From Sipunculus nudus (Eukaryota > Annelida > Sipuncula > Golfingiida > Sipunculidae), in NCBI GenBank assembly GCA_026874595.1, contig CM049316.1:45831695-45895694 (forward strand): 64,000 nt of DNA, given 5' to 3'. A program made the position numbers and the translations under genes. Below the pieces are notes generated by a model. The model saw only the letters and a list, made by a program, of their open reading frames with translations. It searched no databases and had not been told where the DNA came from. This document shows, piece after piece, positions 60,052 to 64,000 of the stretch (its first letter is position 1; every line of letters begins with the position of its first letter).

Positions 60052-63000
60052 TCGGTAATACACAAGTTTTGATATGTTTGAATGAATAGTTATAATAGCA
60101 AATTTTTTAAATAAAAAAAGGAGGCCCGTAGCATTCTTGGAGGATTGTATAATGTTTTTGCCCTGCTGGTCCCCATTGTCCCATGGAAAGCTTCTTCCAT
60201 TTTGCGCCCAGTTAATATATATGCGTGTGTGTGTGAGGGTGTATGTGTGTGTGAAATTCGGAAAAGCCTAAAGATCCCACAGCGAGGACAGATTACAAAC
60301 TGACATTCAGCCGTTGACCTATAAAGGTGACCATGAAGCAATGATCTCATATACATATCCTCAATTGACAATTATTCAAATGAATTGAATCAGAGTCCCA
60401 CGAGGCCCTGAAACCTGATATTATCAGACTGTTATTCATGAAGCCCTTAACCCAAGGGTGACGTGTGCAAAGGACTCGGCCTTCAGACGACACTTATTTG
60501 TAGAATAATCGATACGTCCGTGATATCGGGAAAGGCTCTTTGATTCGATGGAATCAACACACTACATGTGTTTAGTACTGAAGCCTTTGTTTAGAAGCTG
60601 TTGAAATGTATACATTCAGGTTTTGGGATTAATGCGGCTATAATGTTTCCGGACGTGTGCGTGTGTCTGTTTAGAGTATAGCCTTATAATTGCAATGAAG
60701 TGTACTGCTACTCATTTACAGATTTTACTAGGAGAAATGTAACCTTTTATCATTCTATTTCATTTTGCATCTGTAAATTTGCATGGTAAATGGATAATTT
60801 ATGAGGGCGTCCGTGCATGGTCATCACTTCTGCTCATTGAGCATATCAGCTGCAAGATGACCCATGCAGGGAAGTCTGACCTGAGCTTTAATATTAATTG
60901 GTAAAAATAAATATAAATCAAGGCTATTGGTGAAATTTTGAAGAAAGGGTTCCGATGTTTTTATTCAAACTTTATATAACATGGTAATCGGCAGAATTTT
61001 AATGTAAAATGTGTTGTGAAGGTACCTAGGAACAATAATACAGGTGACCAAATGCGGTTCACATTGATTATCGTATAGTGACCGAATCTCGGGTTGTCAT
61101 ACAGTTTACCTAGAACAATTTTTGTTACCCTTGACCCTATTTACTTTTGACCCTGACCTTATTTCCAAGGACACACACTCTATAGCCCATCCCCAATATT
61201 GATTTTGTCCCTCTTTGCGTTTGCCCTCTTATACGACTGGTTTTCCAAAAATAACGTTACTTTTGGTTAGACTTAAATAGTCACAGTTGATATATCAGCA
61301 CCTGGTATTCATTTTGGACCGTAAACTTATTTTCAAACTTCATTGCCTCTCATAGTTTTCCCTATTATACTGCTCGCTTGCGGGTAACGAAGTGGGGGGG
61401 GGGGGGGGGGGGGTGCCTGTGGTTGGGGTGGAGGGGGGCATGGGATTTTTCATTTCCGTTCGCTCGGTGATTGCAGACATCATATTGGTATTCTGAAATT
61501 AAGCAGACAAACGCTACATTAAATCAGACATGTTTTAATCGCCAGCTTCCCTTTGTATTTAATAATTACTAAAATTCAGATATAATTATTAGAAGCAATT
61601 AAATTATTAAAGATGTAAACCAGTGTAAGAAATAGGTATATATATTTACAGAAATAACTCGGAGTGACTTGTCATTCCATATATCGTGATATAGACGCAT
61701 CCATATTCACTGTTACTAATACACTGTCATAAGTTATTACTATATATATTGTGTTATAACCAGTTATAGTGACAGAAGTTCGTGTTCGCCTCAGTAACGT
61801 GTCGTTGTGTCAGCATCTACTGCATGTGATCAGACCGTTACTGCTTTTAAGTATTCATATTCACAATAGCCTTAATGGTTCATATTTTGACCATCAAGGT
61901 CCACATTACATATAAATCACATTACGGCTCATTCAACTTCAGTGTCATCAACCCTATTTGACGGGGTAACTAATGACAGGTCAGATGTCGCTCCAATATA
62001 CCATTTGCCATCTAATGAGCGCCCTTGCCCTAATAAGCGCCCCTCCTGGGTCGTCGGGCATACAGGGTAGTCCCTGAACATATTTGAACAGCCGTTATTC
62101 CCTTTTTCAGACAAAAAGGAATGAACATTCAGCAGCTTTATCTGGTCGTGCTTTTCCAGACTCTGTGGGCTTGAATCTTCCCTTGGTTGGTTGGTTTGCC
62201 TGTTTGCAACTGCAACTAAAAGGTTATTAACTGATTTTGATTATGTTAATGGAGCGTCTAGCTAAATCTAAGGAGCAGTCTACTAATATACTACTGTGAC
62301 CTAGGGCGTTGTCCTGAGTAGAGGCCACCCATTCGTTGTTATAAGCGGCAGCGTTTGTTCTCTCGGTCTGTCAGCATGCAGTGGCAGACCTAAAAAGGAA
62401 CACATGAAATCTTCTCAGTAGGTTAGTATTATTCATGAAAAGTCGTATGGTGAGCCAGGAAAAACAGAAAATACCAGTACTATACTTTATATTTATAAAG
62501 ATTAACAATATATTTAACTGGCACACTTTTTTTCAACGGCGTCAATGAAAGATATTTACAAAGTGACATGAAATGAAATGAAATGACATGAAATGTGAGA
62601 TTTGGTCTGTTGGGGTCAGACATTGAATTTTTCTTGGTTTGTTGTGAGTAATGTCCTTCCTCGTGTTAAATGTTATATAATGGATTTCCTGAACACTATT
62701 TATGGGTTTTCGTAATATCTGGATAAGTTATCGTAATATTAGGAACTGTTCTTTTCTCCACAGCCACTTTGTAGCTGTGGCGTCCTGGAATACATGGAAA
62801 TCACTTTCGTAAAAAAAAAATAATACAATAGCTACTGTCATTTCATGGATGAGAGACATTGTTTCTGTAGCAGTCAGATAAAAATGGCCGCAAGATTTTA
62901 TTACAATAGTGGCCGTTATTATTATGGTGGTTGCTCGACCCGGTCACTATTGTAATATCTCAATATTAATATAAAAATGTAAGGATTAATTGTTACGTAA

Positions 63001-64000
63001 TCAAAATAATACAAATCCACAAATTATATGCAATTGAACACAAATATATAAAATATCGAAATTTAACCATGAAAGTTTAGACGGACTTCTTCTGAAGCAG
63101 TAAAGCAAGGAGCCGCTGGTTATTATCGATGCGGTCACTATATTGTAATAAAGGTTAAGAATGTAATAACATCTAAAAACAAACGGACACTATTCTCCTC
63201 TTTTGTACAAAGTGTAACTCTTTGTTTAGTAGGAGATTTTGTGACTTATTTATTTATTTATTTATAAAGATAGGTCCATGGCCTGTTTGTGGCACTGTCT
63301 ATTGGATGAGGATGAAGGTATCCATACGATAAGAATGATATGTTATTATTTAGCCTTCTGGATTTCAGGTTTCACATGCACAGGGATAGAAAAAAATCCA
63401 GAAGTTATAACCTGTCGTTAAGACATAGGAGCGAATATCTGATGTTAAAGTGATATTTCACCATTATGCTATTGAAGCATCGGCGGGTTTGAACCAGGGA
63501 TCTTCAAGTACACTCAATAAGTACACCAAATGAAAGAAAATCCTGAAGGTGAGGTTATCATTTTGAGTGAGGGGGTCTGAAGTACTTGGCCTTAAACGTG
63601 CGCTAACCTGCCAAGACGTGACCCCTATCATGAGACAGAACTGGACTCCCATAAAGTCTAGCCGATCTCAGCAAACCATATCAATGGACATATAATTATT
63701 TCAAACATCAGAATTATTTTGGTTCACCTGATCTGATGTATTTGCATTTTTGTGCAAAAGGACATTGCTGGTCATTTAATTTCATAAATCTTAATTTTAA
63801 AGTATAAAGAATATTTATTTTAATTTCCGGCCATTCGGATATTACGGTGGCTGATTTAGGACACGAAAAAAAACTATTTCGAAATCTCTAGATTACATCT
63901 CGAAATCCTGATATAAAATTTCACTGAATTTTTTTGTTTTACTCCCCACTGGAGCTGTTAGAATCACTCGATGCTTATGTCGCGTTCAGTTAAACGGGGT
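60052..64000. other. Gene-free AT-rich region
   Basis: No coding sequence is recognised. Visible simple features are a 20-G run (61394-61413), a GAAAT-type short tandem (62568-62597), (TTTA)n at 63247-63266 and a short GCGCCC-rich stretch at 62017-62044. Open frames up to 93 codons carry no family motif. Confidence 0.5.
61394..61413. repeat. 20-base G run
   Basis: A homopolymer followed by further G-rich sequence to 61440, with no MITE termini recognised around it. Confidence 0.95.

Noticed and set aside
63478-63502. B-box-like sequence (minus strand GGTTCAAACCC)
   Set aside because: No A box at suitable distance and no repeat partner found.

Overview
The window is AT-rich eukaryotic DNA with small GC-richer exons separated by kilobase introns full of repeats. 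There are no bacterial operons. One protein-coding gene is supported: the 3' half of a plus-strand VAT1/VAT1L-type gene (medium-chain oxidoreductase, quinone-oxidoreductase-like). Its exon protein matches VAT1L better than VAT1. Gene style and repeat content suggest a marine lophotrochozoan, most likely a bivalve mollusc; this is an inference, because no ribosomal or mitochondrial marker is present. The repeat evidence is long (TA)n and (ATCT)n arrays, tRNA-derived SINEs, G/C-run MITEs, and Helitron2/Helentron-like elements carrying tandem arrays.

Layout. 1-6371: intron upstream of the first visible exon, with a 16-bp minisatellite and a MITE that has 5-bp target duplications. 6372-24843: six in-frame coding exons (218 codons with the stop) with canonical GT-AG introns. 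The first about 190 residues (GroES-like half) lie upstream of the window. A donor site 12 bases after the stop and an acceptor with a downstream AATAAA at 32.47-32.77 kb suggest a terminal 3'UTR exon behind a 7.6-kb intron. That intron holds tandem repeats, a 5'-truncated LINE with a 10-bp target duplication, and a 474-bp hAT-like MITE with an 8-bp duplication.

33-64 kb: no recognisable host gene. It contains a 3.9-kb element (37173-41111, plus) and a 4.6-kb element (55431-60051, minus) with matching ends but different internal satellite arrays. A third, partial end of the same kind lies at 50.6 kb. There is also a decayed Ty3/Gypsy gag-pol (about 41.13-43.29 kb) interrupted by a MITE, a possible LTR, a pure (ATCT)n block of about 1.48 kb continuing into (AATCT)n variants, and a TTAA-flanked MITE.

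The most interesting structures are: the large elements that share termini but swap internal satellites; the array of nuclear-receptor-like half-sites (TGACCT-TGACCT-T-TGACCT) in the 55-60 kb element; the 12-bp palindrome GGTGGCGCCACC recurring in different repeat units; a 45-bp segment shared in inverted orientation between the VAT1L 3' end and the hAT-like MITE, flanked there by an 8-bp direct repeat; and a 114-nt near-perfect hairpin in a VAT1L intron. I found no convincing new enzyme system, CRISPR array or operon. All calls were made by eye, without alignment or database search.
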